NCBI RefSeq assembly: GCF_014197915.1
Contig: NZ_JACIGK010000009.1
Span: 1 to 64,000 of the forward strand
Direction: 5' to 3'
DNA: 64,000 nucleotides
Source of the DNA: Roseospira visakhapatnamensis
Lineage (GTDB): Bacteria; Pseudomonadota; Alphaproteobacteria; Rhodospirillales; Rhodospirillaceae
This document shows, piece after piece, positions 27,154 to 36,227 of this stretch (positions within the stretch are counted from its first letter, which is position 1; each line of letters starts with the position of its first letter). Position numbers and translations under genes: made by a program. Below the pieces are notes generated by a model, which saw only the letters and a program-made list of their open reading frames with translations, did not search any database and was not told the origin of the DNA.

Positions 27154-27227
27154 TAGTGTCCTGATTGAATCCGAAGTTCGTCCAGCGCTAGCCAAGTGAT
27201 GTAACGAACTTCGAATTCAGGACACTA
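27154..27227. repeat. MITE-like palindromic element B
   Basis: A second, related element 14 bases from element A and three bases from the bamA stop. The left arm is TAGTGTCCTGATTGAATCCG and the right arm, inverted, TAGTGTCCTGAATTCGAAG; both run on into GAAGTTCGT. It shares the TAGTGT terminus and the GAAGTTC inner block with element A. As an RNA it would fold into a long hairpin and could end bamA transcription. Confidence 0.7.
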
Positions 27228-27229
27228 GC

Positions 27230-29593
27230 TCAGAAGGTGGAGCCCACGTTGAGGATGAAGTACTCCTCCTCGTCATACTCTTCCTTCAACACCGGCACGG
27301 CCAGTTCCACGGTCATCGGCCCAATGGGCGAGTCCCACAGCACACCGGCGCCGAAGGATGCGCGCAGGCTGGGGTCGTAGTTCATGTCGGCATCCGGCAC
27401 GCCATCGGGCGGCCCGGCGATGCCGACGTCGGCGAAGACCTTGCCGGTCAATCCCAGCTCATCGGGCAGGCCGAGGGGCATGCGCATCTCCACGGACCCG
27501 TCGGCGATCCAGTTCCCGCCCAGCGCATCCCCGGTGGAAATATCCTCGGCGCTGGCCCCGGCGGAATCGAAGCCGCGCACGTTGGACCCACCCAGGAAGT
27601 AGCGGTGGCGGATGCCCACGTCCTCGTTCAGGCCGAAGATATACCCGACGTGTCCCTTGACGCCAACCACCCATTCGGGATCCCAGTTCAGCTCGTCGCC
27701 CATGGGATAATAGGCCGAGCCCCGCACCTCGGAGCGCACGAACCGGGCGTCGCCCCCCAGGCCGGCGACATCGTTGGACAGCGACACCAGGAAGCCCTCC
27801 GTCGGCGCCAGCCTTGAATCCCGAGTGTCGTAGGTCAGGCGGTGGCCGACCAGCGAGACCACCTCGACCCCTTCCTGTTCCTTGATGAACAGCGAGGCGT
27901 CGGAGCTGACGTCGCGGATCTCCTGGCGCTGCAAGGTGTAGTTGAAGTCGTGCCGCAGACGGTCGGAGTACCGGTACCCGAAGCGCAGCGACGCGCCCTG
28001 CTGCCGGCTTTCGTAGGAGCTTTCGTCGGTCACGTCCTCTTCGGTGGCGAACAGGTCGAACCCGGCGGAGATGGGGCGGTCCAGGAAATATGGCTCGGTG
28101 AAGCTGAGGTCGATCTCGGTGCGTTCCTGCGACCAGCTCAGGCGGGCGCTCAGGTCCTGCCCCCGGCCCAGCAGGTTGCGTTCCCGCACCGCCACCTCGG
28201 CCATGGCGCCCAGGTCGCTCGACCAGCCGACGCCGAACGACAGTTCGCCGGTGGACTGTTCCTCGATGTCCACGACAATGACCGTGCGGTCGGGCTTGTC
28301 GACCACCGGCTCGTTGGAGACCTCGACGGTCTTGAAGAAGCCCAGGTTCTGGATGCGCTGACGCGACCGGCGCAGCTTGGCGGCATTGAAGGCGTCGCCC
28401 TCGACCAGCAGGAACTCGCGGCGGATGACCTCGTCCAGGGTGCGGACGTTGCCCTCGATGTCGATGCGCTCCACGAACACGCGCGGCCCCTCGCGCACGT
28501 CGAAGGTCAGGTTGATGATGGCGGCCTCGCGGTCGCGGTCCACGTTGGGCCGCACCTCGACGAAGGCATATCCCAGGGCGCCGACCAGATCGGTGATGTT
28601 CTGGACCGTCTCCTCGACGCGGTCGGCGTCGTACCAGTCGCCCTCCTCCATCTCCAGGGCTTCGCTCAATTGCTCCGGCGACAGGTCTTCCAGGGTCGTG
28701 GTGATCTCGACCGTGCCCAGGCGGTAGCGCTGCCCCTCGTCGACGGTGACGGTGATGAAGAAGCTTTCACGGTCGGGCGTCAGTTCGGCCACCGCCGACC
28801 GAACCTCGATATCCGCATAGCCGTTGGCCAGGTAGTGGCGGCGCAGCAGTTCGCGGTCGTAGGTCAGGCGGTCCGGATCGAAGGTGTCGCCGGCGCTGAG
28901 GATGCGGTACCAGCGCTCTTCCTTGGTGGCGATAACGCTGCGCAGGTCTGAGTCGCTGTAGACCTTGTTGCCCATGAAGGTGACGCGCCGCACGAAGGTC
29001 GTCGGCCCCTCGTCGATCTCGAACACCAGATCGACGCGGTTGCGCGGCAGTTCGATGAGCTTGGGATCGACCGTCACGGCATAGCGTCCGCTGCGGCGAT
29101 AGACCTCCAGGATCCGCTCCGTGTCCTCCTGCACACGTGCACGCGTATAGACCATGCGCGAGCGCAAGGAGACCTCCTGGCTCAGGATGTCGTTGTCGAT
29201 GCGGCGATTGCCCTCGAAGGCCACACGGTTGACGATGGGGTTCTCGACCACCTGGATGATCAGGTCGCCGCCCTCCAGCCGCAGCGCCACGTCGGCGAAC
29301 AGACCGGTGGCGAACAGGGCCTTCAGCGAGGCATCAATGCGGGCGCGATCGAACGGATCGCCTTCTTGAACCTTGAGGTAGGTCCGGATGGTGTCCGGCT
29401 CGATGCGTTGGGCGCCCTCGACCAGGATCCGGGAAATGGTACCCCCGCCGACGGCGGCGGATGGAGGCGTGGCTGGGGTCCCCTGAGCCCACGCCGTCGC
29501 ACCAGCCCCCCCGAGCAGCGCCACGGCAACCAGCACCACCGCGACCAGAACCGGCACCAAGCGTTCATGAAGCGTTGTCAAGGGGTCCCCCAA
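27230..29593 (-). CDS. bamA: Outer membrane protein assembly factor BamA
   Basis: Omp85 protein that inserts beta-barrel proteins into the outer membrane. A signal peptide (about 1-36, ending AWA) is followed by five POTRA domains (about 45-430). The C-terminal barrel (about 440-787) holds the loop signature VRGF within GGSNVRGFDS and ends in the expected terminal Phe. 787 aa, normal. It sits between rseP and skp, the standard envelope-assembly order. Confidence 0.96.
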   Translation of the reverse strand: MGDPLTTLHERLVPVLVAVVLVAVALLGGAGATAWAQGTPATPPSAAVGGGTISRILVEGAQRIEPDTIRTYLKVQEGDPFDRARIDASLKALFATGLFADVALRLEGGDLIIQVVENPIVNRVAFEGNRRIDNDILSQEVSLRSRMVYTRARVQEDTERILEVYRRSGRYAVTVDPKLIELPRNRVDLVFEIDEGPTTFVRRVTFMGNKVYSDSDLRSVIATKEERWYRILSAGDTFDPDRLTYDRELLRRHYLANGYADIEVRSAVAELTPDRESFFITVTVDEGQRYRLGTVEITTTLEDLSPEQLSEALEMEEGDWYDADRVEETVQNITDLVGALGYAFVEVRPNVDRDREAAIINLTFDVREGPRVFVERIDIEGNVRTLDEVIRREFLLVEGDAFNAAKLRRSRQRIQNLGFFKTVEVSNEPVVDKPDRTVIVVDIEEQSTGELSFGVGWSSDLGAMAEVAVRERNLLGRGQDLSARLSWSQERTEIDLSFTEPYFLDRPISAGFDLFATEEDVTDESSYESRQQGASLRFGYRYSDRLRHDFNYTLQRQEIRDVSSDASLFIKEQEGVEVVSLVGHRLTYDTRDSRLAPTEGFLVSLSNDVAGLGGDARFVRSEVRGSAYYPMGDELNWDPEWVVGVKGHVGYIFGLNEDVGIRHRYFLGGSNVRGFDSAGASAEDISTGDALGGNWIADGSVEMRMPLGLPDELGLTGKVFADVGIAGPPDGVPDADMNYDPSLRASFGAGVLWDSPIGPMTVELAVPVLKEEYDEEEYFILNVGSTF

Positions 29594-29636
29594 GGTCGGT
29601 GACGCTACGCCACACTATTCGTTTCAACGTCAAACG

Positions 29637-30794
29637 TCACCCATTAATCAATCGAACGATATCGTTCCAGGTCACAAACACCATTAATCCCACGATCATC
29701 ACGAGTCCCAGTCGAAAGCCGTACTCCTGGGCGGTTTCGTCCAAGGGTCGTCCCCGGACCGCCTCGACAGCGTAAAAGGCCAGATGCCCGCCATCCAGGA
29801 CGGGGATGGGGAACAGGTTTATCAACCCAAGGTTCGTGGACAAGAAGGCGGTGAACATCAACAGGCTGACGAATCCCAGCTCCGCCACATGGCCCGACAA
29901 CTGGGCGATGCGCAGCGGCCCGCCCAGGTCCTCGGTGCCGCGCTCGCCGCCGATCATCTGGCCAAGGGTCACCAGGGTGGCCTCGACCAGGCCATAGGTC
30001 TTGGCCAGCGCGGTGACCAGCGCCTCGCCCGGACCCAGGCGAATGATCTCCTGGGTGGTTCCATCCGCGACGATGCCCAGCATCGCCTGCCGGCGCGTCT
30101 CGCCAAAGCTGTCCTCGATCTCGGCGAAGCGGGGCTGGGCGTCCAGCGTCACCTCGCGTCCGTCGCGGGCGATCGTCAGGGTCATGGGCGCGCCGTTGGC
30201 GATCGGCACCCGTTGCTGGAGATCCTCGAACCGGGTGATCCGGCGCCCGTCCACCGCCAGGATGCGGTCGCCGGGGCGGATGCCGGCCTCGGCGGCGGCG
30301 CTGCCCGCCTGCACATCGGCCACCACGGGGGGAATGGCGGTCTGGCCCAACAGGCCATAGACACCGGCGAAGACCGCGATCGCGAACAGGAAGTTGGCCG
30401 CCGGGCCGGCGAAGACGATGGCGATGCGGCTCCAGACCGACTTGTGATGGAAGGAGACGCGCCTCTCCTCCTCGGTCATCTCCACCGCGTCGTCCGCGCG
30501 GCCACTGCTGGCGTCGGCGTCGCCGAAAAACTTGACGTAGCCTCCAAGCGGAACGGCCGCCAGCTTCCAGCGCGTGCCCAGGCGGTCGTCGCGCCCGATC
30601 AGCTCGGGACCGAAGCCGATGGAGAACACCTCCACCCGCACCCCGCACCAGCGCGCCACCAGGAAGTGACCCATTTCGTGCACGAACACGACCAGACTGA
30701 TGACGACGATGAAGGCCAGCGCCTTCACGGCGAAATCCAGCGGATCGACGGCGGCGAGTGACAGCAGTACGTCCAAGGCATCCTCGCGGGTCAA
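29637..30794 (-). CDS. rseP: RIP metalloprotease RseP
   Basis: Inner-membrane site-2 protease that cuts anti-sigma factors or signal peptides within the membrane. The zinc motif HEMGH lies at about residues 39-43 in the first helix. One PDZ domain (about 155-235, with AEAGIRPGDRILAVDG) follows, then the second active-site motif FPIPVLDGGHL near 335. 385 aa. The start is uncertain: the frame opens at a TTG (30794) without a clear ribosome site, and a GTG at 30728 would give a more usual short N-terminus. Confidence 0.93.
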   Translation of the reverse strand: MTREDALDVLLSLAAVDPLDFAVKALAFIVVISLVVFVHEMGHFLVARWCGVRVEVFSIGFGPELIGRDDRLGTRWKLAAVPLGGYVKFFGDADASSGRADDAVEMTEEERRVSFHHKSVWSRIAIVFAGPAANFLFAIAVFAGVYGLLGQTAIPPVVADVQAGSAAAEAGIRPGDRILAVDGRRITRFEDLQQRVPIANGAPMTLTIARDGREVTLDAQPRFAEIEDSFGETRRQAMLGIVADGTTQEIIRLGPGEALVTALAKTYGLVEATLVTLGQMIGGERGTEDLGGPLRIAQLSGHVAELGFVSLLMFTAFLSTNLGLINLFPIPVLDGGHLAFYAVEAVRGRPLDETAQEYGFRLGLVMIVGLMVFVTWNDIVRLING

Positions 30795-30829
30795 GGCGGT
30801 GGTGCCGGCGCGGCCGACAGGGGCACCGG

Positions 30830-32107
30830 TCAGGCGGCGGCGGCGGCCACCAGTTCGGTGCAGGCCGCCCGCGCGGCCCGGTCGATGTCCAGCACGTCGT
30901 CCAGACAGGTCGGGGCCGCGCGCGGCTGCAGGCGGGACACCGTGCGGTCCACCAGGGCCGCAATGTCCAGGAAGCCGATGCGCCGGTCAAGGAACGCGGC
31001 CACGGCCACCTCGTTGGCGGCGTTGAGGATGGTGGGCGCGGCGCCCCCGCTCTTCAACACGTCGCGCACCAGGCGCACGGCCGGGAAGCGCGCGTCATCC
31101 GGGGCCTCGAACTGCAGGGTGCCCACCGCCCCCAGGTCCAGGCGCGCCACCGGCGCCGGCATGCGCTCCGGCCAGCCCAGGGTGAAGGCGATGGGGGTCC
31201 GCATGTCGGGCGTGCCCAACTGCGCCAGCACCGACCCGTCCACGTAGGCCACCATGCTGTGCACCACCGACTGGGGGTGAATGAGAATGTCGATCTGCTC
31301 GGGCGGCATGGCAAAGATGTGGTGAGCCTCGATGTACTCCAGGCCCTTGTTCATCATGGTCGCCGAGTCAACGGAAATCTTGGCGCCCATCGACCAGTTG
31401 GGATGGGCCACCGCCTGGTCCGGGGTGGCGGACGTCATGGCGGCGCGATCCCAGGTGCGGAACGGCCCGCCCGACGCGGTGAGGATGATCTTGTGCACCC
31501 GCGCCTTCTGCTCGAAATCGAACACCTGAAAGATGGCGTTGTGCTCGCTGTCCACCGGCAGCAGGGTGGCGCCGTGGGTGGCCACCTCGCGCATGAACAG
31601 GTCGCCGGCGCACACCAGGCACTCCTTGTTGGCCAGGGCCACCGTGGCGCCGCGCCGCACCGCCTGCAAGGTGGGCTCCAGGCCGGCCGCGCCGACGATG
31701 GCCGCCATCACCCAGTCGGCGGGGCGCGCGGCGGCCTCCTTGAGGGCCTCGGGACCGGCGGCGGCCTCGGTGCCGGTGCCCACCAGGGCGTCCTTGAGCG
31801 CCCCATAGCGGGCCGGATCGCCGACCACGGCCAGGCGCGCGTTGAACTGGCGGGCCTGCGTGGCCAGCAGGTCCACGTTGGCGTTGGCGGTCAGGGCCTC
31901 GACCCGGTAGCGCTCGGGGTCGCGGGCGATCAGGTCCAGGGTATTGGTGCCGATGGATCCGGTGGACCCCAGCACCGTGACCGAGCGCGGCGCATCCCCC
32001 CCTCTCCGCGGATGGGCGCGCGTCCCCGCGCCCGTCTGTGTGTGTGTGTCCGCCCCCATGATACCGTTCGCGTCGCCGCCGGGTCCCTTGCCCAGGTTGC
32101 CTACCAC
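30830..32107 (-). CDS. dxr: 1-deoxy-D-xylulose 5-phosphate reductoisomerase
   Basis: Second step of the MEP isoprenoid pathway; converts DXP to MEP with NADPH. The NADPH motif GSTGSIGTNTLDL sits near residue 48. The metal- and substrate-binding motifs are PVDSEHNAIFQ, ASGGPFR and HPNWSMGAKISVDSATMMNK. Start is either GTG 32107, which overlaps the cdsA stop, or ATG 32059, which gives 409 aa. The N-terminal extension holds a (TG)6 tract. Next genes supply isoprenoid and lipid precursors. Confidence 0.95.
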   Translation of the reverse strand: MVGNLGKGPGGDANGIMGADTHTQTGAGTRAHPRRGGDAPRSVTVLGSTGSIGTNTLDLIARDPERYRVEALTANANVDLLATQARQFNARLAVVGDPARYGALKDALVGTGTEAAAGPEALKEAAARPADWVMAAIVGAAGLEPTLQAVRRGATVALANKECLVCAGDLFMREVATHGATLLPVDSEHNAIFQVFDFEQKARVHKIILTASGGPFRTWDRAAMTSATPDQAVAHPNWSMGAKISVDSATMMNKGLEYIEAHHIFAMPPEQIDILIHPQSVVHSMVAYVDGSVLAQLGTPDMRTPIAFTLGWPERMPAPVARLDLGAVGTLQFEAPDDARFPAVRLVRDVLKSGGAAPTILNAANEVAVAAFLDRRIGFLDIAALVDRTVSRLQPRAAPTCLDDVLDIDRAARAACTELVAAAAA

Positions 32108-32973
32108 GTCGTGATGCCCCCGTCTGTCATGAGAATGACCAGCGCCAGAAGCGGCGCCGCCGCCGCCAGGCCATCGGCGCGATCCAGCAATCCCCCGTGT
32201 CCAGGGATCAGGTCGCCGCTGTCCTTCACGCGGAATCGTCGTTTGAAGGCCGACTCAAACAGATCCCCGGCCTGCGACACAAGCCCCAGAAACAGCGCCA
32301 GGCCCGCCACCGGCGCCAGCCCCTGTGCCCCGAGCGCGATCCCCGCCAGCGTGCCCAGCAGGGCGGCGCAGGCAACCCCGCCGATCAGGCCGGCCCAGGT
32401 CTTGTTGGGACTGACCCGGGGCCACAGGTGCGGTCCGCCGATGGTCCGTCCGAACACATAGGCGAACACGTCGGTGGCCCAGACCACCACCAGGAGCCAC
32501 AGCACCGCCTCCCAGCCCGCCTCCACGCGGATCCAGGACAGGGCCATGGCCGGCACGCCGATGTACAGGCTGCCGGCGGCGATCCACAGTGGCCGCCGGC
32601 GATGCGCCTCCTCGCGATACAGGGCCGGCAGCACGCCGACCAAGGGCACCAGCACCGCCCAGCCGCCCAGCGGCACCACCGCCAGCGGCGCCACCGCCAC
32701 CACCAGCATCAGCAGCGCGCCCATGCGGCCGTGCCGACCGCAACAGACGGTGCTCCACTCCCAGGCCATCATCACGGCGGCGGCCGCCACCAGCAGATCG
32801 AACCAGGGCCAGCCCACGGCCACCACCGCCACCACCGGCGGCACCATGACCAGCGCCGAGATCACCCGCCGCCGCAACGCCGACACAGCCGGACGCGCGG
32901 CCGGCGTGGACGAGTCCGTGGGCGGACGCGCGGGGGCGTCCATGGTCCCCTTGTCGATGGCGTTCGTGTCCAT
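32101..32973 (-). CDS. cdsA: Phosphatidate cytidylyltransferase
   Basis: Inner-membrane enzyme that makes CDP-diacylglycerol from phosphatidic acid and CTP. Several membrane helices fill residues 35-225. The C-terminal family signature SQAGDLFESAFKRRFRVKDS followed by GDLIPGHGGLLDRADG (about 233-268) is intact. A Thr/Ala/Pro-rich N-terminal tail of about 30 residues precedes the first helix. 290 aa. It lies between uppS and dxr; the stop overlaps the GTG of dxr. pgsA at 54.4 kb uses its product. Confidence 0.94.
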   Translation of the reverse strand: MDTNAIDKGTMDAPARPPTDSSTPAARPAVSALRRRVISALVMVPPVVAVVAVGWPWFDLLVAAAAVMMAWEWSTVCCGRHGRMGALLMLVVAVAPLAVVPLGGWAVLVPLVGVLPALYREEAHRRRPLWIAAGSLYIGVPAMALSWIRVEAGWEAVLWLLVVVWATDVFAYVFGRTIGGPHLWPRVSPNKTWAGLIGGVACAALLGTLAGIALGAQGLAPVAGLALFLGLVSQAGDLFESAFKRRFRVKDSGDLIPGHGGLLDRADGLAAAAPLLALVILMTDGGITTW

Positions 32974-32982
32974 GCGTCCCCC

Positions 32983-33098
32983 TAGCGCACTGATCCATAC
33001 AAAGACGCGGTCTGCATTGTTATGATCTGGATCAGCGCACTAAAAACATTGTTCTGTGCCGCGACATTTGCATTCAAGGGTGCACCCCTTGAATGCGT
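32983..33098. repeat. Interspersed two-hairpin repeat, copy C
   Basis: Starts with a 60-base palindrome with ends TAGCGCACTGATCC and, inverted, TAGTGCGCTGATCC. A shared spacer follows (AACATTGTT...GTGCCGCGACATTTG). It closes with a perfect hairpin GCATTCAAGGG-N5-CCCTTGAATGC (33070-33096). The same order occurs inverted at 63761-63882. A partial third copy of the first hairpin is at 33197-33243. It lies in the uppS-cdsA spacer, 10 bases before the cdsA start. Confidence 0.72.
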
Positions 33099-33117
33099 CG
33101 CGCCACCAGAGCCGGTC

Positions 33118-33156
33118 GCTCGACATCGGACCCCCCGGCCTGATCCGATGTCGAGC
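33118..33156. repeat. Perfect 13-bp hairpin in the uppS-cdsA spacer
   Basis: GCTCGACATCGGA (33118-33130), a 13-base loop, then its exact reverse complement (33144-33156). No T-run follows on either strand, so it is not a plain terminator. It lies between repeat copy C and the partial copy at 33197. Confidence 0.6.
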
Positions 33157-33196
33157 GTGACGCGGCTCTTCATTTCATACTCTGCTCTCGCCTACC

Positions 33197-33243
33197 GACC
33201 CCATCAAAAGATGCCGTCCGCTTTCTTGTTGTCTGGATCGAAC
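33197..33243. repeat. Partial copy of the two-hairpin repeat
   Basis: The stretch ATGCCGTCCG-x-TTTCTTGTTGTCTGGATCG matches the inverse of the 63832-63873 hairpin of copy D (ATGCCGTCCG-x-ATTCTTTTGTCTGGATCG) with few differences. The rest of the element is missing. Confidence 0.55.
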
Positions 33244-33310
33244 GGACACCACCCACATGATCGAGCGCGCCGATGCCGTCACCGATGGCTCCCGTGACGG
33301 TCTCGCCGCG

Positions 33311-34048
33311 CTAGCCGGACACCGCTCCGAACCGCCGCTCCCGTCCCCGGAAGTCGCGCAGGGCGTCGGCCAGGTCCTCTTCCGCGAAGTCAGGCCAGGC
33401 CACATCCGTGAACACCAGCTCCGTGTAGGCGATTTGCCACAACAAAAAGTTGCTGATGCGCTGTTCGCCGCTGGTCCGGATCAGCACGTCGGGATCGGGC
33501 AGGTCGGCGGTGAACAGATGATCGGCCAGGGTGGCCTCGCTCACCTGCTCGGCAGTCATGTCGCCCGCCGCCACGGCCTCCGCGATCCGGCGCGCGGCGG
33601 TGGCGATCTCGGCGCGGCCACCGTAGTTCAGGGCGACGGTGAGGACCAGCCTTCGGTTGTCCCTGGTGCGCGCCTCGGCGGTGGCGATCAGTGCGCGAAT
33701 GTCGTCGCTGAAGCGGTCGCGATCGCCGATCACCCGGACACACACGCCCTCGCGCTCCAGTTCATCGACCTCGTTGCGCAGGTAGATGCGCAGCAGGCCC
33801 ATCAAGGCATTCACCTCGTCCGCCGGCCGGCGCCAGTTCTCGGAGGAAAAGCCGAACAGCGTCAGGTGCGTGACCCCCAGACGGGCGGACGCCTTCACGG
33901 TGGCGCGCACCGCCTCCGCCCCTTTCTTGTGACCGGCGGTGCGCGGCAAGCCGCGTGCCCGCGCCCAGCGCCCGTTGCCATCCATGATGATGGCGACGTG
34001 CAGCGTGCCGTCGGGAAGGTCGGGCTGGGGGGGAATCAGGTGCGGCAT
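33311..34048 (-). CDS. uppS: Undecaprenyl diphosphate synthase (di-trans,poly-cis)
   Basis: Cis-prenyltransferase that makes C55 undecaprenyl diphosphate, the carrier for cell-wall and surface polysaccharides. The substrate motif HVAIIMDGNGRWA with the catalytic Asp is near residue 20; RTAGHKKGAEA, FSSENWRRP and the C-terminal DVLIRTSGEQRISNFLLWQ are all present. I chose ATG 34048 (245 aa); the frame continues upstream without family similarity. It sits between frr and cdsA in the usual order. Confidence 0.95.
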   Translation of the reverse strand: MPHLIPPQPDLPDGTLHVAIIMDGNGRWARARGLPRTAGHKKGAEAVRATVKASARLGVTHLTLFGFSSENWRRPADEVNALMGLLRIYLRNEVDELEREGVCVRVIGDRDRFSDDIRALIATAEARTRDNRRLVLTVALNYGGRAEIATAARRIAEAVAAGDMTAEQVSEATLADHLFTADLPDPDVLIRTSGEQRISNFLLWQIAYTELVFTDVAWPDFAEEDLADALRDFRGRERRFGAVSG

Positions 34049-34509
34049 GCGCGGGTCCAGGCTTTGACAAGGAACGAGGGACACGAACGGCGTTCCGCCG
34101 GCATGCCCCGAAAGGCAGCGCGGCCGATCACGGCGCCCCCATCGGTATCCGTCCCGCCGGACCGACCGGGATCCTCCCCGGGCCACGCCACGACCCGGGT
34201 CAGAGTACTCATGGGCGCGGGACCGTGCCGGGCGCCTGACCGCCACCCCCCGGGAGCGACCCGGGCAACGCAAGCGCTTCGCCATGTCGAGGCTTGCTCC
34301 GGGCCTGTTCCATCCCGCATCGTCTCCCGCCAACCAAGGCGTCCCGCCGACCAGGACCAGCACCGGTCGCGCGTGGATCCGTCGCAACACCCAGGACGGG
34401 CCCTTCGGCGGGTCTCCGGACGTCTCCGACACACACCACACCACCAAACGGCGCAAACCCCGACAGAGACCGTGCCATCGCGCGGTATCGAGGGGCTCCG
34501 GACGCGCCC
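34049..34509. other. Intergenic region between frr and uppS
   Basis: About 460 bases with no supported gene on either strand. Long open frames here are extensions of uppS or antisense shadows. It is an unusually long gap for the frr-uppS junction. I see no clear hairpin or promoter. Confidence 0.35.
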
Positions 34510-35085
34510 TCAGACCTGCATGATCTCCTGTTCCTTCTGATGCAGGGCGTCATCCACGGACTTGATGGCCTCGTCGGTCACGGTCTGGATCTCAACGGTG
34601 TGCTTCTTATGCTCATCCTGCGAGATCTGGCCGTCTTTTTCCATCCTCTTTAGGTGATCCATGCCGTCCCGACGCACGTTACGGATGGCAACGCGCGCAT
34701 GCTCGGCGTACTTGCCGGCCACCTTGGTCAGCTCGACGCGGCGTTCCTCGTTCAGGGGCGGAATGGGCACGCGGATGGTCTGTCCCTCGGCGGCGGGGTT
34801 CAGCCCGAGGCCGGCATCGCGAATGGCCTTTTCCACAGCCTTGGCCATGGTCCGGTCCCAGACCTGGACGGTCAGCATGCGCGGCTCGGGAACGCTGACA
34901 TTGGCCACCTGGTTGAGCGGCGTCGGCGACCCGTAGGCCTCGACCATCACCGGCTCCAGCAGGCTCGTATGGGCGCGGCCCGTGCGCAGGCCAGCGAATT
35001 CCTTCTTCAACACCTCGATGGTGGCGTCCATGCGGTGCTTGAGGTCCTTCTTGAGGGCCGCGAAGTCCGCCGGTTTCTCGCTCAC
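34510..35085 (-). CDS. frr: Ribosome recycling factor
   Basis: Splits post-termination ribosomes together with EF-G. The family regions are [24 protein letters not shown] at the N-terminus (in part), [19 protein letters not shown]-like [11 protein letters not shown], and [32 protein letters not shown] in pieces over about 105-140. 191 aa. The start is a GTG at 35085 with GGAGA upstream, two bases after the pyrH stop, so the two are coupled. Confidence 0.96.
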   Translation of the reverse strand: MSEKPADFAALKKDLKHRMDATIEVLKKEFAGLRTGRAHTSLLEPVMVEAYGSPTPLNQVANVSVPEPRMLTVQVWDRTMAKAVEKAIRDAGLGLNPAAEGQTIRVPIPPLNEERRVELTKVAGKYAEHARVAIRNVRRDGMDHLKRMEKDGQISQDEHKKHTVEIQTVTDEAIKSVDDALHQKEQEIMQV

Positions 35086-35086
35086 G

Positions 35087-35848
35087 TCAGATCTCCTCGC
35101 GAATCAGTGTATAGGCCCCTTCTCCTCGCATGATGGCCGCCAGGGCGCCCTCCTGGTGCAGGGAGAATACGAGGATAGGTATCCCATTGTCTCGGGCCAA
35201 GGCAATCGCCGACGTATCCATCACCCGCAGGTCACGGCGCAGCACTTCGGTGTAGCTCAGGTCGTCGAAGCGCCGGGCCTCGGGCACCACCTTGGGGTCG
35301 GCGTCATAGACACCGTCCACCTGGGTGGCCTTCAGCAGCGCGTCGCAGGTCATCTCGACGGCCCGGAGCGCCGCCGCCGTATCGGTGGTGAAGAACGGGT
35401 TGCCGGTGCCGGCGGCGAAGATCACCACCCGGCCCTTCTCCATGTGGCGCATGGCCCGCCGCCGCACGTAGGGCTCGCAGACCGTCGCCATGGGAATGGC
35501 CGACTGAACCCGGGTGGGCACGCCCACCTTCTCCAGGAAGTTCTGCACCGCCAGCGCGTTCATCACCGTGGCCAGCATGCCCATGTAGTCGGCGCTGGTG
35601 CGGTCCATGCCGCCGGCGGCCCGCGACACGCCGCGGAAGATGTTGCCGCCGCCGATCACCAGGCACAACTCGATGCCGGTGTCGTGCACCTCCTTGATCT
35701 CCACGGCCAGGCGCTGCACGACCTCCAGGTCCAGGCCGTAGGCCTGCTTCCCCATCAGCCCCTCGCCCGAGAGCTTGAGCAGCACCCGCCGGAACGGCGC
35801 GATCCGGGGCTGGGATGGGGGTGACGTGTCCTTGGTCGTCGTCGTCAT
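35087..35848 (-). CDS. pyrH: Uridylate kinase
   Basis: Phosphorylates UMP to UDP with ATP; amino-acid-kinase fold. Motifs are [13 protein letters not shown] near residue 22, [12 protein letters not shown] with its phosphate-binding glycines, [20 protein letters not shown] and [16 protein letters not shown] 35848 has AGAGGAGA upstream; 253 aa. An alternative ATG at 35902 would add 18 residues. It precedes frr, as in most bacteria. Confidence 0.96.
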   Translation of the reverse strand: MTTTTKDTSPPSQPRIAPFRRVLLKLSGEGLMGKQAYGLDLEVVQRLAVEIKEVHDTGIELCLVIGGGNIFRGVSRAAGGMDRTSADYMGMLATVMNALAVQNFLEKVGVPTRVQSAIPMATVCEPYVRRRAMRHMEKGRVVIFAAGTGNPFFTTDTAAALRAVEMTCDALLKATQVDGVYDADPKVVPEARRFDDLSYTEVLRRDLRVMDTSAIALARDNGIPILVFSLHQEGALAAIMRGEGAYTLIREEI

Positions 35849-36174
35849 GGTCCCCGTCTCCTCTGCATGCTCTGGCGTGCCCGCCGATGCGGTCGCGTTC
35901 ATAATCCCCTCATGCTGATAGCCGATTCCGGCCGTGTGGTGGCGAACACGCACGACGCTCGGACGGGACGACCGGGAGCGGGAGGGGTCGGGACGGGACG
36001 GAGCGGCGACACCATGCCGCCCCGGGATTCGACCTCAAGAGAACCCCCAGAGTATGTCCGAATTTCGGTGGAAACCACCCCCATGCCCCGACGGGACCGT
36101 GATCCTCGTGACCCGTCGGCCTGGCTGCTCGCGCATCAGGATCAAGGCCGAGGACCGCTTCGCCGCGCCGGGTT
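35849..36174. other. Intergenic region between the tsf terminator and pyrH
   Basis: About 325 bases with no gene. It lies downstream of a strong terminator for rpsB-tsf and so must contain the promoter for pyrH-frr and perhaps the long envelope block. No motif is clear enough to place. Confidence 0.4.
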
Positions 36175-36210
36175 GAAAAAAGCGCCGGGTTTCTGAGGAA
36201 ACCCGGCGCC
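36175..36210 (-). terminator. Rho-independent terminator of rpsB-tsf
   Basis: On the minus strand, 18 bases after the tsf stop, the perfect stem GCGCCGGGTTTC / GAAACCCGGCGC with a four-base loop is followed at once by six T residues. This is the clearest intrinsic terminator in the window. Confidence 0.9.
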
Positions 36211-36227
36211 CTCGCCGTCACCGGCGT

